Part shown: positions 16,350 to 28,169 of the stretch, piece by piece
Layout: the number at the start of each line of letters is the position of its first letter
Position numbering within the stretch: the stretch's first letter is position 1
Assembly (NCBI RefSeq): GCF_029392015.1
Contig: NZ_CP113925.1
Coordinates: forward strand, 992,001 to 1,056,000
Source: Bifidobacterium sp. ESL0728
GTDB lineage: Bacteria > Actinomycetota > Actinomycetes > Actinomycetales > Bifidobacteriaceae
Length of the DNA stretch: 64,000 nt
Direction: 5' to 3'
Position numbers and translations under genes: made by a program
Notes under the pieces: generated by a model
Seen by the model: the letters and a program-made list of their open reading frames with translations, nothing else
The model's database searches: none
What the model was told of the DNA's origin: nothing

Positions 16350-17777
16350 TCAGGCGGTTTGGTGGGAGCGGCGAATCAAACTATCGATGACGCCGATAAC
16401 AATGCCTGCGGCTGCGGGGATAAGCCATGTCAGCTGCGTGCTATAGAGCGGCAATTGAGCCAATGCGTTGCTTACCGTTGTCAGGGAAAGGCCGAAAACG
16501 GCGAGCAATTTGACGATGCAGTCGAAAATCGTGTAAACCGCGACCAGCAGCACCGTCCAGAAATAAACGCGCGGGAACTTGGACGAGAACGGCTTTTGAA
16601 CAAGATTGAGCAGCACCAGTACGATGGCGATGGGGTAAAGTGCGCCGAGCACCGGCAGCGAGACGGTGATGATGGCGCTTAGGCCGGCGTTCGAAACGAT
16701 GAAGCTGAAGACGGCGAAGAAGACGCTCCAGGCACGATACTTCACGGGATGGCCGAAAACAGTGGGGAAGGTGTTTTCGAAATAGGTCGCGCAGGTCGAG
16801 ATGAGACCGGTGCAGACGTTGAAGCAGGCGAGCACGAAGATGAGGCCGACGAAGGCGGTGCCGATGGAGCCGAAGGCCGAGGTGGTGAGGTTGGTGAGCA
16901 CGGTGGCACCAGTGTCGTTCTTACCATTGGCGGTTTTGATGGACCCGCTCACCGCGCCGATGAAGGAGAGTGCGGCATAGATGATGATAAGCAGAATGCC
17001 TGCGCCGGTACCTGCGATGCCGGTTTCGCGCCGGTTCGCTTTGGTATCGGTGACGCCGAACTCCGAAATGTTGGCGGAAATGACGATGCCGAAGTACAGC
17101 GCGGCCAGAAGATCCATGGTCTGATAGCCGTTGATGAACCCGTAGACCAGCGAACCGTGCGCATACTCTCCGAACGGCTTGCCGAGCGGTGCGTGGCTGA
17201 TGAAGATGCAGGCGACGAACATGACCGCGATAAGCACGAGCAGCAGCGGGCCCATGAAACGTCCCAGCGATTTCGAAAGCTTTTCGGGGTGTTGGCTCAG
17301 GATGAATGACAACGTGAAGAAGACCAGCGAATAAATCAGCAATGCCACGCGGTTGTTTTCGCCGGCGAACGGGGTGATGGCCATTTCGTAGGAGGTCGTG
17401 GCCGTGCGGGGGATGGCGAAGCAGGGGCCGATGGCCATGATGATCACAAAGGCCAAAACTGCGGCGAATTTAGGAGAGACTCGTGAGGCCAGATGTTCGA
17501 AGCCGCCTGCGGAGGCGACGGCCAGCACGCCGAGAATCGGCAATCCCACAGCCGAAACGATGAAGCCGATGGTGGCAGGCAGTGTTGCGGATTGCGCTTG
17601 TGCGCCCATCAGCGGCGGGAAAATAAGGTTGCCGGCGCCAAAGAACATGGAGAAGAAGGTAAACGCTATGACCAGCCGGTGTTTGCCGGAAAGTTTCATC
17701 GATTTTGGTTCTTTGGACTTTTGCTGAGAACTGTCGCTGGCTTTTGGCTCGACGGGTTCGCTCGTTGTTTGGGACAT
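16350..17777 (-). CDS. brnQ: Branched-chain amino-acid permease BrnQ (LIVCS family)
   Basis: A 475-residue transporter with about 12 membrane segments. Family signatures include the first helix HRLVIAFTFFSMFFGAGNLIFPPLMG, and ATTSYEMAITPF in the region typical of BrnQ. It imports Leu, Ile and Val with a sodium or proton gradient. The start at 17777 (MSQTTSEPVEPKA) follows CAGGAG; about 26 hydrophilic residues precede the first helix. Confidence 0.95.
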   Translation of the reverse strand: MSQTTSEPVEPKASDSSQQKSKEPKSMKLSGKHRLVIAFTFFSMFFGAGNLIFPPLMGAQAQSATLPATIGFIVSAVGLPILGVLAVASAGGFEHLASRVSPKFAAVLAFVIIMAIGPCFAIPRTATTSYEMAITPFAGENNRVALLIYSLVFFTLSFILSQHPEKLSKSLGRFMGPLLLVLIAVMFVACIFISHAPLGKPFGEYAHGSLVYGFINGYQTMDLLAALYFGIVISANISEFGVTDTKANRRETGIAGTGAGILLIIIYAALSFIGAVSGSIKTANGKNDTGATVLTNLTTSAFGSIGTAFVGLIFVLACFNVCTGLISTCATYFENTFPTVFGHPVKYRAWSVFFAVFSFIVSNAGLSAIITVSLPVLGALYPIAIVLVLLNLVQKPFSSKFPRVYFWTVLLVAVYTIFDCIVKLLAVFGLSLTTVSNALAQLPLYSTQLTWLIPAAAGIVIGVIDSLIRRSHQTA

Positions 17778-17841
17778 GCTGACTCCTGAGTATTTTATAT
17801 TGCAAAAAATCATCGCATGATGTACGCTGATGACGCTCACT

Positions 17842-17872
17842 ATATAACAAGGACCGGCTGAGTATGTTATAT
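17842..17872. promoter_or_regulatory. Inverted repeat upstream of brnQ
   Basis: ATATAACA-N15-TGTTATAT, a perfect inverted repeat with arms of eight bases, lies about 65 bases before the brnQ start. It is a candidate operator in the 360-base gap between brnQ and the divergent UPF0182 gene. No other element is seen in that gap. Confidence 0.4.
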
Positions 17873-18138
17873 GGTGTTCTTGAGATGATTGCCGAATATT
17901 CTCGGTTTATTTGCGTAATACGTCTGAGTCGTCTACGTTATCGTGCTGCATCGTTGAAAACAGGATACGTTCAATTCGATTTTTCGCGGGGCCGCCTTGT
18001 ATGTGGTATTGGCACTATTGGTTTTGGTTTGATTGCGCAGACACGGCGTTGCGTATTGTATTTAGATGATAAATATTATTGTATAGATGTATACTTCGCT
18101 CAAAGGTGACGGGCGACACCTTTCGGTACGATTGGGGC

Positions 18139-21100
18139 ATGTCCTTCTTTGACTTTTTCGGCGGGTTCCCGGACCCGCGCAATGGTTCCAACCGTAACCG
18201 TCAGCAAGACGATGACGGCGACCCTACGATTCTGCATATTCACACCGACGGGGACGACGATGCGCACACCGGCAACAAGCATCCAAATTTCTCGGCGAGT
18301 GATTTCTGGCCGCCGCGGGGAGGCAATCCGCGTCTGACGCGACGTCCGAACAACGAGCCGAAAGGCCAGGGCACGTCCAAGGGGACGAAGGTCTTCATCG
18401 GCGTGGTCGTGGTCGTGGTGCTGATTCTGGCCCTGCTGTTCGGGCTTGACCATTTCGTCACCGATCTGATGTGGTTCGGGCAGCTCGGCTTCCAGTCGGT
18501 GGTGTGGACGCAGCTTTGGACGAAGGTCGGGCTGTGGGTCGCGTTCGCGGTTTTGATGGCGCTGGTCAGCTACTTTGCCGCTACCATGGCCATACGCAAG
18601 CGTCCGGATTTCGCCGATGGCTCCACTATCCGTGTCAAAGGCGATGTCGTCGAGATCGGCAAGTCGGTGAGCTCCAAGACGGCCAGGCGCGTGGCTGTCG
18701 TTGTCTCGTTGATTGTCGGTCTGATTTTTGGTGCGCAGTTCAACTCGAACTGGTCCGAAGTCCTTTTGATGTTCCACGCACAGCCGTTCGGCGTCACCGA
18801 CCCGCAGTTCGGCATCGACAACGGCTTCTATGTCTTTATTCTTCCCGGCGTGAACCTCATGCTTTCAGCGCTGAGAATGCTGCTCTTCTTCGGCCTGCTC
18901 TTCTCGATAGTCACGCATTTCGCCATGGGTGGCATCCGCATCACCATGCCGGTCAACGGCCATGGCATCATGACGATGACCAAATACGCGCGTCGCCAGA
19001 TCAGCGTCTGGTTCATCCTCAACATGCTCGCTTGGTCCGTTCGTCAGGTCATCGGCGTTTTCAATACGCTGACCCAGGTAGGCAACCGCTTCACCGGCGC
19101 CAACTACACCACAGTGCATGCCAACGTTCCGGTGACGTTCATTCTTGCCGGTCTGACGGCGATTCTTGGCCTTTTGCTTGGTATTTGGCTCATGCGTTCG
19201 CATTCCTTCGACGGACCTGCTTCGCCTGATGTCCGTGTGGTGGCTGCCGTGAAGGCTTGGCGTGTGCCGATGATCGCCATCGCCGCCGTTGTGGTCGTGG
19301 CCATCGTGCTCGGCATGCTCTGGCCGATGCTTCTGCAGCGTTTCAAGGTCAGCCCGAACGAGCAGGAGATGGAATCGTCCTATATCGCCCGCAATATCAA
19401 GGCTACGCAGCAGGCTTATGGTCTCGACAAGGTCAAGGTCGGCGGCTACAACGCCACCACCCACGGCCAGTCCGGTGCTTTGGCCAGCGACCCCGAGACC
19501 ACCGCGCAGATTCGCTTGCTCGACCCGGAGGTCATCTCGCCGACGTTCAAGCAGCTGCAGCAGTCCAAACAGTATTACATGTTCGCCGATTCGTTGGCGG
19601 TCGATAAGTACGATATCGATGGCAAGAGCCAGGACACCGTTATCGCAGCCCGCGAGCTCAATGTCAATGGCAACGACAACCGCAACTGGGTCAACGACCA
19701 CACGGTCTTCACACATGGCTATGGCGTTGTCGCCGCTTACGGCAACAAGGTGACCAGCGATGGCAATCCCGAGTTCTTCGAATCCGGCATTCCCACCCAG
19801 GGCAAGCTGACGAAGTCGCAGCACTATGAGCCGCGCATCTACTTCTCGCCGAACTCGCCGGAATACTCCATCGTTGGTTCGCCGAAGGGCACCGCGCCGT
19901 GGGAGTTCGATTACCCGAAGGGTTCCACCGGTGCCTCCAACACCTTTGAAGGCAACGGCGGGCCGAAGGTCGACAATATGCTGACCCGTCTGCTCTATGC
20001 CATCCGATTCGGCAGTGACCAGATCTTCTTCTCAGACCGCGTCACACCGGACTCGCAGATTCTTTACGATCGCAGCCCGCGTGACCGTGTGGCCAAGGTT
20101 GCGCCATATCTGACGCTCGACGGACGTGTTTATCCGGCTGTGGTCAATGGACGTGTGAAATGGATCGTCGACGGCTATACGACTTCGGCTGCCTATCCGT
20201 ATTCGCAGATGACCGATCTCGGCGTGGCCACGCAGGATTCGACCACAATCACTTCCAAGACGGTGCAGGGGCTCAATTCGCAGCCTGCCAACTACATCCG
20301 CAACTCGGTGAAGGCCACGGTCGACGCCTACGACGGTTCGGTCGATCTCTATACTTGGGACACTAAGGATCCGGTCATCAAGGCGTGGCAGAAGATCTTC
20401 CCGGGTCAATACCATCCGATTTCGGATATCTCCGGCCAGCTGATGAGCCATCTGCGCTACCCCGAAAGCCTCTTCAAGGTCCAGCGCCAGCTCTTAAGCA
20501 AGTACCATGTCACCAGCCCCGGCCAGTTCTTCTCGGGCGAGGACTTCTGGCAGACCCCTGTCGACCCAACCGAGGCCAAGGATGCACAGCAACGCGACGT
20601 ACTGCAGCCGCCGTACTATCTGACTCTGAAGACAGGCGGTTCCAAGCGGCCGCTCTTCTCGTTGACTTCCACCTATATTCCGGCGGGCAGCTCTACACGT
20701 GAGATTTTGACCGGATTCCTCTCCGTCGATTCCGACGCAGGAGATACCAAGGGCAAGATAGGGCCGAATTACGGCACCATACGATTGCAGGAGTTGCCGA
20801 AGGATGCCAACGTGCCCGGTCCCGGCCAGGCACAGAACAACTTCAATTCGAACGCCGATGTCTCCAAGGAACTCAACCTTTTGGGAACCGGCTCCACCAA
20901 GGTGGTGCGTGGCAACCTCCTGACGCTGCCTTTGGGCGGCGGGCTGGTGTATGTCGAGCCCGTTTACGTCCAGTCCAGCGGCGCTACCAGCTTCCCGCTC
21001 TTGAAGAAGGTCTTGGTGGCCTTCGGCGATCAGGTCGGTTTCGCCGACACCTTGGATGAAGCGCTCGATCAGGTCTTCGGCGGCGATTCCGGCGCTTCGG

Positions 21101-21405
21101 CGGGCGATGCCGAGAACAAGGGCGGGGCCGCAGCCAGTGGTTCGTCTTCAACCGACAATTCCGCTGCTCAAGGCGACAATTCCGACAAGACCAATGGCAA
21201 GAACGGCAATGCCGGCACCTCGGGATCTTCTGGAGCGGCTGCGAGCAATCCTGACCTGAAGGATGCCTTGAGCAAGGCGGGCCAAGCTATGAAGAACTCC
21301 GACGCCGCCATGAAGAAGGGCGACTGGACGGCCTATGGCAAGGCCCAGCAGGAGCTCAACGACCAGCTGAACCGCGCCCTGCAGTTGGAAGGCCAACAAC
21401 AGTAA
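18139..21405 (+). CDS. UPF0182 family membrane protein
   Basis: A 1088-residue protein. After a hydrophilic start come about seven membrane segments in residues 75-420 (VFIGVVVVVVLILALLFGL and others), then a large extracytoplasmic domain (NEQEMESSYIARNIKATQQAYGLD, PEYSIVG, FGSDQIFFSDRV) and a low-complexity Ser/Gly/Asn-rich linker with a short helical C-terminus. This is the actinobacterial COG1615 family of unknown function. The ATG at 18139 has no ribosome binding site but a TACGAT box six bases before it, so it may be leaderless. Confidence 0.93.
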   Translation: MSFFDFFGGFPDPRNGSNRNRQQDDDGDPTILHIHTDGDDDAHTGNKHPNFSASDFWPPRGGNPRLTRRPNNEPKGQGTSKGTKVFIGVVVVVVLILALLFGLDHFVTDLMWFGQLGFQSVVWTQLWTKVGLWVAFAVLMALVSYFAATMAIRKRPDFADGSTIRVKGDVVEIGKSVSSKTARRVAVVVSLIVGLIFGAQFNSNWSEVLLMFHAQPFGVTDPQFGIDNGFYVFILPGVNLMLSALRMLLFFGLLFSIVTHFAMGGIRITMPVNGHGIMTMTKYARRQISVWFILNMLAWSVRQVIGVFNTLTQVGNRFTGANYTTVHANVPVTFILAGLTAILGLLLGIWLMRSHSFDGPASPDVRVVAAVKAWRVPMIAIAAVVVVAIVLGMLWPMLLQRFKVSPNEQEMESSYIARNIKATQQAYGLDKVKVGGYNATTHGQSGALASDPETTAQIRLLDPEVISPTFKQLQQSKQYYMFADSLAVDKYDIDGKSQDTVIAARELNVNGNDNRNWVNDHTVFTHGYGVVAAYGNKVTSDGNPEFFESGIPTQGKLTKSQHYEPRIYFSPNSPEYSIVGSPKGTAPWEFDYPKGSTGASNTFEGNGGPKVDNMLTRLLYAIRFGSDQIFFSDRVTPDSQILYDRSPRDRVAKVAPYLTLDGRVYPAVVNGRVKWIVDGYTTSAAYPYSQMTDLGVATQDSTTITSKTVQGLNSQPANYIRNSVKATVDAYDGSVDLYTWDTKDPVIKAWQKIFPGQYHPISDISGQLMSHLRYPESLFKVQRQLLSKYHVTSPGQFFSGEDFWQTPVDPTEAKDAQQRDVLQPPYYLTLKTGGSKRPLFSLTSTYIPAGSSTREILTGFLSVDSDAGDTKGKIGPNYGTIRLQELPKDANVPGPGQAQNNFNSNADVSKELNLLGTGSTKVVRGNLLTLPLGGGLVYVEPVYVQSSGATSFPLLKKVLVAFGDQVGFADTLDEALDQVFGGDSGASAGDAENKGGAAASGSSSTDNSAAQGDNSDKTNGKNGNAGTSGSSGAAASNPDLKDALSKAGQAMKNSDAAMKKGDWTAYGKAQQELNDQLNRALQLEGQQQ

Positions 21406-21419
21406 TCGGCAGTCGACGA

Positions 21420-21473
21420 TAACGGCGTTATACGAACGATGGCATTTCATGTATTGTTCATATAACGCCGTTA
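21420..21473. terminator. Terminator hairpin after the UPF0182 gene
   Basis: TAACGGCGTTATA pairs perfectly with TATAACGCCGTTA; GAAC and GTTC extend the stem inside. Confidence 0.75.
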
Positions 21474-21625
21474 CCATATTCAGATGATATGGTTTTCGGC
21501 TGCGTTTGAACGTTTCGGACGATTCTGAATGATACCGTTTTCAGATAAATCTGAACGGTGTGTTCCCGGACAGGTCTGGATTGCATATTTTTGATAACGG
21601 TAAACGGATTTAGAGAGAGGAAGCC

Positions 21626-22117
21626 ATGATTCGAGTGGCGTTGGACAGTGATTTGCAAGCAATCACCGACATCTACAACGAGGCTGTCGTCGCCGGCGGG
21701 TCCACGGCCGACCTGACCCCGCGTACCCTCGAACAGCGCCGCGAATGGGTTGCCGAGCATGAGCCGCGTCATGATTTTCCCGTGGTTGTCATGGAAGATG
21801 AAAGTGGGAAAGTGGTCGGTTTCGGTTCCCTGTCGCGGTTCCACCCGCGGGCCGGCTACGACGGCGTGGTGGAACTGAGCTATTACATCGCTTCTGCCGC
21901 GCAGCATCAAGGCTACGGCACCCAGATGGTCTCTTGGTTACTCAACAAAGCGCGGGAACTCGGCAATCGTAAGGCCATCGGACTGATTTTCGCCAGCAAC
22001 GCCGGTTCCATCGCCCTGATGCATCATTTCGGTTTCACCCGTTACGGTTTCCTGCCGCAGGCTTGCTGGAACGGCCACGGCTATCTCGATATGTCTTACT
22101 GGTACCTCAATTTGTGA
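21626..22117 (+). CDS. GNAT N-acetyltransferase (phosphinothricin acetyltransferase-like)
   Basis: A 163-residue GNAT protein. The acetyl-CoA motif is YIASAAQHQGYGTQMVSWLLNKAREL; the family-typical N-terminus ITDIYNEAVVAGGSTADLTPRTLEQRREWVAEH and C-terminal FTRYGFLPQACWNG are like the PAT/YwnH group that acetylates small amines or amino-acid analogues. AGAGAGGAAG precedes the ATG. Confidence 0.9.
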   Translation: MIRVALDSDLQAITDIYNEAVVAGGSTADLTPRTLEQRREWVAEHEPRHDFPVVVMEDESGKVVGFGSLSRFHPRAGYDGVVELSYYIASAAQHQGYGTQMVSWLLNKARELGNRKAIGLIFASNAGSIALMHHFGFTRYGFLPQACWNGHGYLDMSYWYLNL

Positions 22118-22310
22118 TATCTGCGGATCGATGAATTGTCACTTGCCGGGTTCGTCGTAAGGCGTAGTCAAGCGTCGGTTGGAATCGGTATGATGGGTAT
22201 CAGATAACCGCATTTCGGGGTGTTTTGCCATGCCTGGACGCGGGCGGTTTACATTGAACAGACCTGATATATAGCTTGTATATCGCCGACAAGAAGGAAT
22301 GAAGCGAGAG

Positions 22311-22910
22311 ATGGCATCACAATTCTGGCTGATCGCAGGACTCGGTAACCCCGGCAAGAAGTACGAGGGCACCCGCCACAATATGGGCTTCATGGTCGCC
22401 GATGTGCTGGCGGAGCGTTGGTCGGTGAGCTTCAGCGACCACAAGGGATTGGCCGATCTGGGCAAGGGCGTGATGAATCTCAGCGGCAAGAGCATGAAGT
22501 TCTTTTTGGCCAAGCCGTTGACCTATATGAATGATTCCGGCGACGCCGTCTCGTCGATCTCGGAGTATTACGACATCGACCCGAGTCGCGTCATTGCCAT
22601 CCACGACGATATGGATCTGGATTTCGGACGGATCAAGGTCAAGGCCGGCGGTTCCGCAGGCGGACACAACGGGATCCGCTCCATCGACAAATCGTTGGGT
22701 ACCAACAAGTATTCGCGCGTCCGCATGGGCACCGGCCACGCCGCACGCGGCCCGCACGCCCACGAGAACACGGTCAACTGGGTGTTGGGCGGGTTCTCCG
22801 CAGCCCAGCGCAAGGAACTTCCCGAATTTCTCGCCGACGGTGCCGATGCGGTGGAAACCATCATGTTCGAAGGTCTGAGCGAGGCGCAGGAGCGTTTCAA
22901 TGGCCGCTGA
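22311..22910 (+). CDS. pth: Peptidyl-tRNA hydrolase
   Basis: 199 residues: LIAGLGNPGKKYEGTRHNMGF with the catalytic His at residue 23, KPLTYMNDSGDAV, and HDDMDLDFGRIKVKAGGSAGGHNGIRSI with the conserved Asp. It frees tRNA from peptides dropped by stalled ribosomes. The start at 22311 is preferred to an ATG 12 bases earlier that touches the ribosome binding site AAGGA. Its end overlaps the start of mfd by 11 bases, so the two are likely co-translated. Confidence 0.95.
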   Translation: MASQFWLIAGLGNPGKKYEGTRHNMGFMVADVLAERWSVSFSDHKGLADLGKGVMNLSGKSMKFFLAKPLTYMNDSGDAVSSISEYYDIDPSRVIAIHDDMDLDFGRIKVKAGGSAGGHNGIRSIDKSLGTNKYSRVRMGTGHAARGPHAHENTVNWVLGGFSAAQRKELPEFLADGADAVETIMFEGLSEAQERFNGR

Positions 22911-25900
22911 AGCGAGGGGTCGTTCCGCCAAGGCATCAAAGCAGGCAAAGAAGGATAAAACAGAAACGTCTACATCAAAACCAGAAACCAAACCGGTAAA
23001 GGAATCGGGCCAAGACTCGAAGCAAGAGCCGCAATTGCAGGATATGTCCGGTTCGCTTGCCGGGTTTCTGCCACGTCTTGACGATGACGGAGCGTTTCGC
23101 GACCTATTGGCCGGCGAGATCGAAGCGCCGGAAGGTGCCGCCGATCAGGCGTTGACCGTTGGTACGCCCGAAGGCATCCGGCCGGCGCTAGCCGCCGCAC
23201 GTGCGCAGTATTCTTCCGTGGTGATGGTGGTGTCTTCTAGCCGCGAAGCCGAGGAAACCGTCAACTCGATACGCTCGTGGTACGGGGGAGACCCGGGCGA
23301 AGTTAGCCAGCTTGAGGCTTGGGAGACCCTGCCACACGAACGGCTTTCGCCACGTGCCGACACGGTGGCCAGCCGCATGGCCGTCTTCCGCAGGCTTTGC
23401 CATCCTCAAGAGCACAGCGAGATGTTCGGCCCGATTCGCATTCTCGTGATGCCGGTGCGTTCGCTGATTCAGCCGGTGGTGGCCGGTTTGGGCGACGTGG
23501 AACCGTTGGTGTTCAAGGTTGGCAGCGAGATTCCGCTGGACGAGGTTTCTGCACGATTGGTCGAGAATGCTTATACGCGCGTCGATCTAGTGGTCAATCG
23601 CGGCGAGTTCGCTGTGCGTGGTGGCATTGTCGATGTCTTTCCACCGACTTTGCCGCACCCGGTGCGTATCGAATTCTTCGGCGACGAGATCGACACCATC
23701 AAGGAATTCCATGCTTCCGATCAGCGCACCTACGGTGACAATATTGAGACCATTTGGGCCACGCCCTGCCGTGAGCTGCAGCTGACCGACAAAGTGCGCG
23801 CCCGCGCCAAATCGTTGATTGGCCGGATTCCCAACGCCGACGATATGCTGCAATCCATCGCTGACTCCATTCCCGTGGAGGGCATGGAATCGCTGATTCC
23901 CGCGCTGATTGACGATATGCAGCCGGTGGCCACGATGCTGCCCCGCGACGCGGTCATCATGCTTTCCGACCCCGAGAAGTTGCGTCGCGCCGCCGCCGAC
24001 CTTGCCAAAACCGCCAATGAGTTCCTCGCTGCGAGCTGGCACGTGGCTGCCAGCGGCCACGGTGCCGGTGCGCCCATCAGCTTTGATCAGGCGAGCTTCC
24101 TTGATTTCGATGAGACCATTCGTTCGCTGGAATTCTCCAACCATGACGTGTGGAGGCTCACGAGTTTCGGCGTCGACAAGACGATGTCTGGTCATGTCCA
24201 GCTTGATGCGAAGGTTCCCGAGGAATATCGTGGCGACGAAAAGCGAGCCACCACAGGTGTTGAAGGGCTGATAGACGACGGCTTTGAAGTGACCATCACG
24301 GCCGCTGCCAATGGCACGCTGTCAAGGCTCAAGCGTGCGCTCGGCCAGACCGGCGTGACGCGTTTCGACACCGTGCGTTCGCAGGCCATGGATGGTTTCA
24401 TCGATGCCGCCGCCAAATTCGCCCTCCTCACCGAACGCGACCTGACTGGCAAGACCAGCGCTGTCGCCCAACAGAAGACCTCACACCGCCGTCACAAGGC
24501 CATCGACCTGATGGAGCTGAAGGCCGGAGATTACATCGTCCACGAGCAGCACGGTATCGGCCAATTCGTTGAGATGCGCCAGCGCACCACCGGTGTCGGC
24601 GCCAACCGTGCCACCCGCGAATATCTGGTTATCGAATACGCCCCGTCCAAGCGCAACGCGCCGCCGGACAAGCTTTTCATCCCCACCGACCAGCTCGATC
24701 AGGTCTCCAAATACATCGGTGCCGACAAGCCCAAGCTCAACAAACTCGGCGGTTCCGACTGGGCCCAGACCAAGGCCAAGGCCCGCAAACACGTCCACGA
24801 GATTGCCGACGACTTGGTCAAGCTCTATTCCGCCCGCCAGCAGGCCAAAGGCTTCGCGTTCAGCCCCGACACCCCGTGGCAAAAGGAACTCGAGGACGCC
24901 TTCCCGTATCAGGAGACGGCCGACCAGCTCACCACCATCGACGAGGTCAAGGCCGACATGGAAAAGCCTGTGCCGATGGACCGCTTGATCTGCGGCGACG
25001 TCGGCTTCGGCAAAACCGAAATCGCGGTGCGTGCCGCGTTCAAGGCCGTGCAGGACGGCAAGCAAGTCGCCATCCTCGCCCCGACCACGCTTCTGGTGCA
25101 GCAGCATTACGAGACGTTCACCGAACGTTATGAAGGGTTCCCTGTCCATGTGGCTGCAATGAGCCGGTTCCAGACCAAAAAAGAGATTGACGAGACGCTC
25201 AAGGGCTTGGAATCCGGGTTTGTTGATGTCGTCATCGGCACCCATAAGCTGCTGAACCCGAAAATCAAATTCAAGGATCTGGGGCTTCTCATCATCGACG
25301 AGGAACAGCGTTTCGGTGTCGAACATAAGGAGACGCTGAAGGCGCTGCGCACCAACATCGATGTGCTTTCGCTTTCTGCTACACCGATTCCCAGAACGCT
25401 GGAAATGGCCGTCACCGGCATTCGTGAGATGTCGACGCTCGCGACCCCTCCTGAAGACCGTCTTCCAGTGCTCACCTACGTTGGTGCCTACGAGGATGCG
25501 CAGGTCACCGCCGCGATCCGACGTGAGCTTCTGCGCGGAGGCCAGGTCTTCTACGTGCATAACCGCGTCAATGACATTGACAAGACAGCCGCGAAAATCC
25601 ACGAATTGGTGCCCGAGGCGAAAATCGGCATCGCGCACGGCAAGATGGGGGAGAAGCAGCTCGACAACATCATCCAGGACTTCTGGCACCGTGACATCGA
25701 TGTGCTTGTTTGTACTACAATCATCGAAACTGGCCTCGATATCACCAATGCCAACACGCTGATCGTCGACCATGCCGACCGTTTCGGCTTGAGCCAGCTC
25801 CACCAGCTACGTGGCCGTGTGGGCCGCGGCCGCGAACGCGCTTACGCCTACTTCCTTTACGACCCAAGCAAGCCCATGACCCAGCAGTCGCACGACCGTT

Positions 25901-26568
25901 TGGCCACCATCGCCCAGAACACGGCGCTGGGAAGCGGATTCGACGTGGCGATGAAGGATCTCGAACTGCGCGGCACCGGCAACCTCCTGGGCGGCGAGCA
26001 GAGCGGTCACATCGAGGGCGTCGGCTTCGACCTGTACGTGCGTATGGTCTCCGATGCCGTCGAAAAGTACAAGGAGCCCGAGCGCAAGGAATCCGTCGCC
26101 GTCACCATCGACCTGCCCATCGAGGCTTCAATTCCGGTCGATTACATCGATTCGGACAAGCTGCGTCTTGAGGCCTATCGAAAGCTGGCCAGTGCGCGCA
26201 CCGAGCAGGATCTCACAGAACTGCGAGAGGAATTGACCGATCGTTACGGCTCGCTGCCCGAGGAATTTGACACGCTCTTTGACGTCGCCAGACTGCGTAG
26301 TAAGGCCCGTGCACTTGGCATTTCCGAGATCGTGACGCAAGGCAACCGCGTGCGCATCGCCAAGATTGACCCGCCTGAATCCCTGCAAATGCGACTTTCT
26401 CGGATTTATAAGGGTACACAATACCGTCCGGTGGCTCATACGCTCTTGATTCCCGCGCCGTTCGGTGGCTCGATGGGCAGCAAACCCATGACCAGCCCCG
26501 AGGTGATGGGCTGGGCCGACCAGCTGCTCGAAGACCTCGCGTGGACAGGCAAACCCAAGCAGAGCTGA
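22900..26568 (+). CDS. mfd: Transcription-repair coupling factor Mfd
   Basis: 1222 residues, near the family length. The N-terminal UvrB-like part contains LPHERLSPRADTVASRMAVFRRL and VDVFPPTLPHPVRIEFFGDEIDTI. The RNA-polymerase-interacting domain (DYIVHEQHGIGQF) is near residue 550. The RecG-like motor has Walker A GDVGFGKTE near residue 705, DEEQ near 800, and GRVGRGRERAYAYF. The C-terminal TRCF domain follows. It removes stalled RNA polymerase and recruits UvrA. CAGGAG within pth serves as ribosome binding site. About 45 extra low-complexity residues precede the usual start. Confidence 0.97.
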   Translation: MAAEARGRSAKASKQAKKDKTETSTSKPETKPVKESGQDSKQEPQLQDMSGSLAGFLPRLDDDGAFRDLLAGEIEAPEGAADQALTVGTPEGIRPALAAARAQYSSVVMVVSSSREAEETVNSIRSWYGGDPGEVSQLEAWETLPHERLSPRADTVASRMAVFRRLCHPQEHSEMFGPIRILVMPVRSLIQPVVAGLGDVEPLVFKVGSEIPLDEVSARLVENAYTRVDLVVNRGEFAVRGGIVDVFPPTLPHPVRIEFFGDEIDTIKEFHASDQRTYGDNIETIWATPCRELQLTDKVRARAKSLIGRIPNADDMLQSIADSIPVEGMESLIPALIDDMQPVATMLPRDAVIMLSDPEKLRRAAADLAKTANEFLAASWHVAASGHGAGAPISFDQASFLDFDETIRSLEFSNHDVWRLTSFGVDKTMSGHVQLDAKVPEEYRGDEKRATTGVEGLIDDGFEVTITAAANGTLSRLKRALGQTGVTRFDTVRSQAMDGFIDAAAKFALLTERDLTGKTSAVAQQKTSHRRHKAIDLMELKAGDYIVHEQHGIGQFVEMRQRTTGVGANRATREYLVIEYAPSKRNAPPDKLFIPTDQLDQVSKYIGADKPKLNKLGGSDWAQTKAKARKHVHEIADDLVKLYSARQQAKGFAFSPDTPWQKELEDAFPYQETADQLTTIDEVKADMEKPVPMDRLICGDVGFGKTEIAVRAAFKAVQDGKQVAILAPTTLLVQQHYETFTERYEGFPVHVAAMSRFQTKKEIDETLKGLESGFVDVVIGTHKLLNPKIKFKDLGLLIIDEEQRFGVEHKETLKALRTNIDVLSLSATPIPRTLEMAVTGIREMSTLATPPEDRLPVLTYVGAYEDAQVTAAIRRELLRGGQVFYVHNRVNDIDKTAAKIHELVPEAKIGIAHGKMGEKQLDNIIQDFWHRDIDVLVCTTIIETGLDITNANTLIVDHADRFGLSQLHQLRGRVGRGRERAYAYFLYDPSKPMTQQSHDRLATIAQNTALGSGFDVAMKDLELRGTGNLLGGEQSGHIEGVGFDLYVRMVSDAVEKYKEPERKESVAVTIDLPIEASIPVDYIDSDKLRLEAYRKLASARTEQDLTELREELTDRYGSLPEEFDTLFDVARLRSKARALGISEIVTQGNRVRIAKIDPPESLQMRLSRIYKGTQYRPVAHTLLIPAPFGGSMGSKPMTSPEVMGWADQLLEDLAWTGKPKQS

Positions 26569-26730
26569 GCGAGGTATGGAGATTCACAATGGGGTTTGAA
26601 ACCGGAAAGGCTCGGACCCCGTTTTTGAGTGGTTGAATTTGTCGCGTCGGTTTCGGTGCCTGCGTCTCCAAGTTGCAGAAGCAACAGGCAACAGGATTCT
26701 TGGGTCCAGAAATTCTATGAAAATTACACA

Positions 26731-26744
26731 TGTGAACGCTCACA
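26731..26744 (+). promoter_or_regulatory. LacI-type operator upstream of eno
   Basis: TGTGAACGCTCACA is a near-perfect 14-base palindrome about 85 bases before eno. It has the shape of operators for LacI-family regulators. Bifidobacterial AraQ/MalR1-type regulators are known to control central carbon genes; assignment to them is inference. Confidence 0.55.
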
Positions 26745-26820
26745 AATATTGCCCGATTTCGTCTGTTTACGTCCATCAAACGCATTAACCTTGGAACTGT
26801 TAGTGCAAGTCCATACTTAA

Positions 26821-28125
<1,305 letters not shown>

Positions 28126-28169
28126 CTTCGTCTAAGGCCATTCGCAGCGCGGTTGCGCTGTGAGCTTTG

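Noticed and set aside
24481..25803. 440-codon minus-strand frame opposite mfd
   Set aside because: Shadow of the Mfd motor domain; no ribosome binding site or family match.
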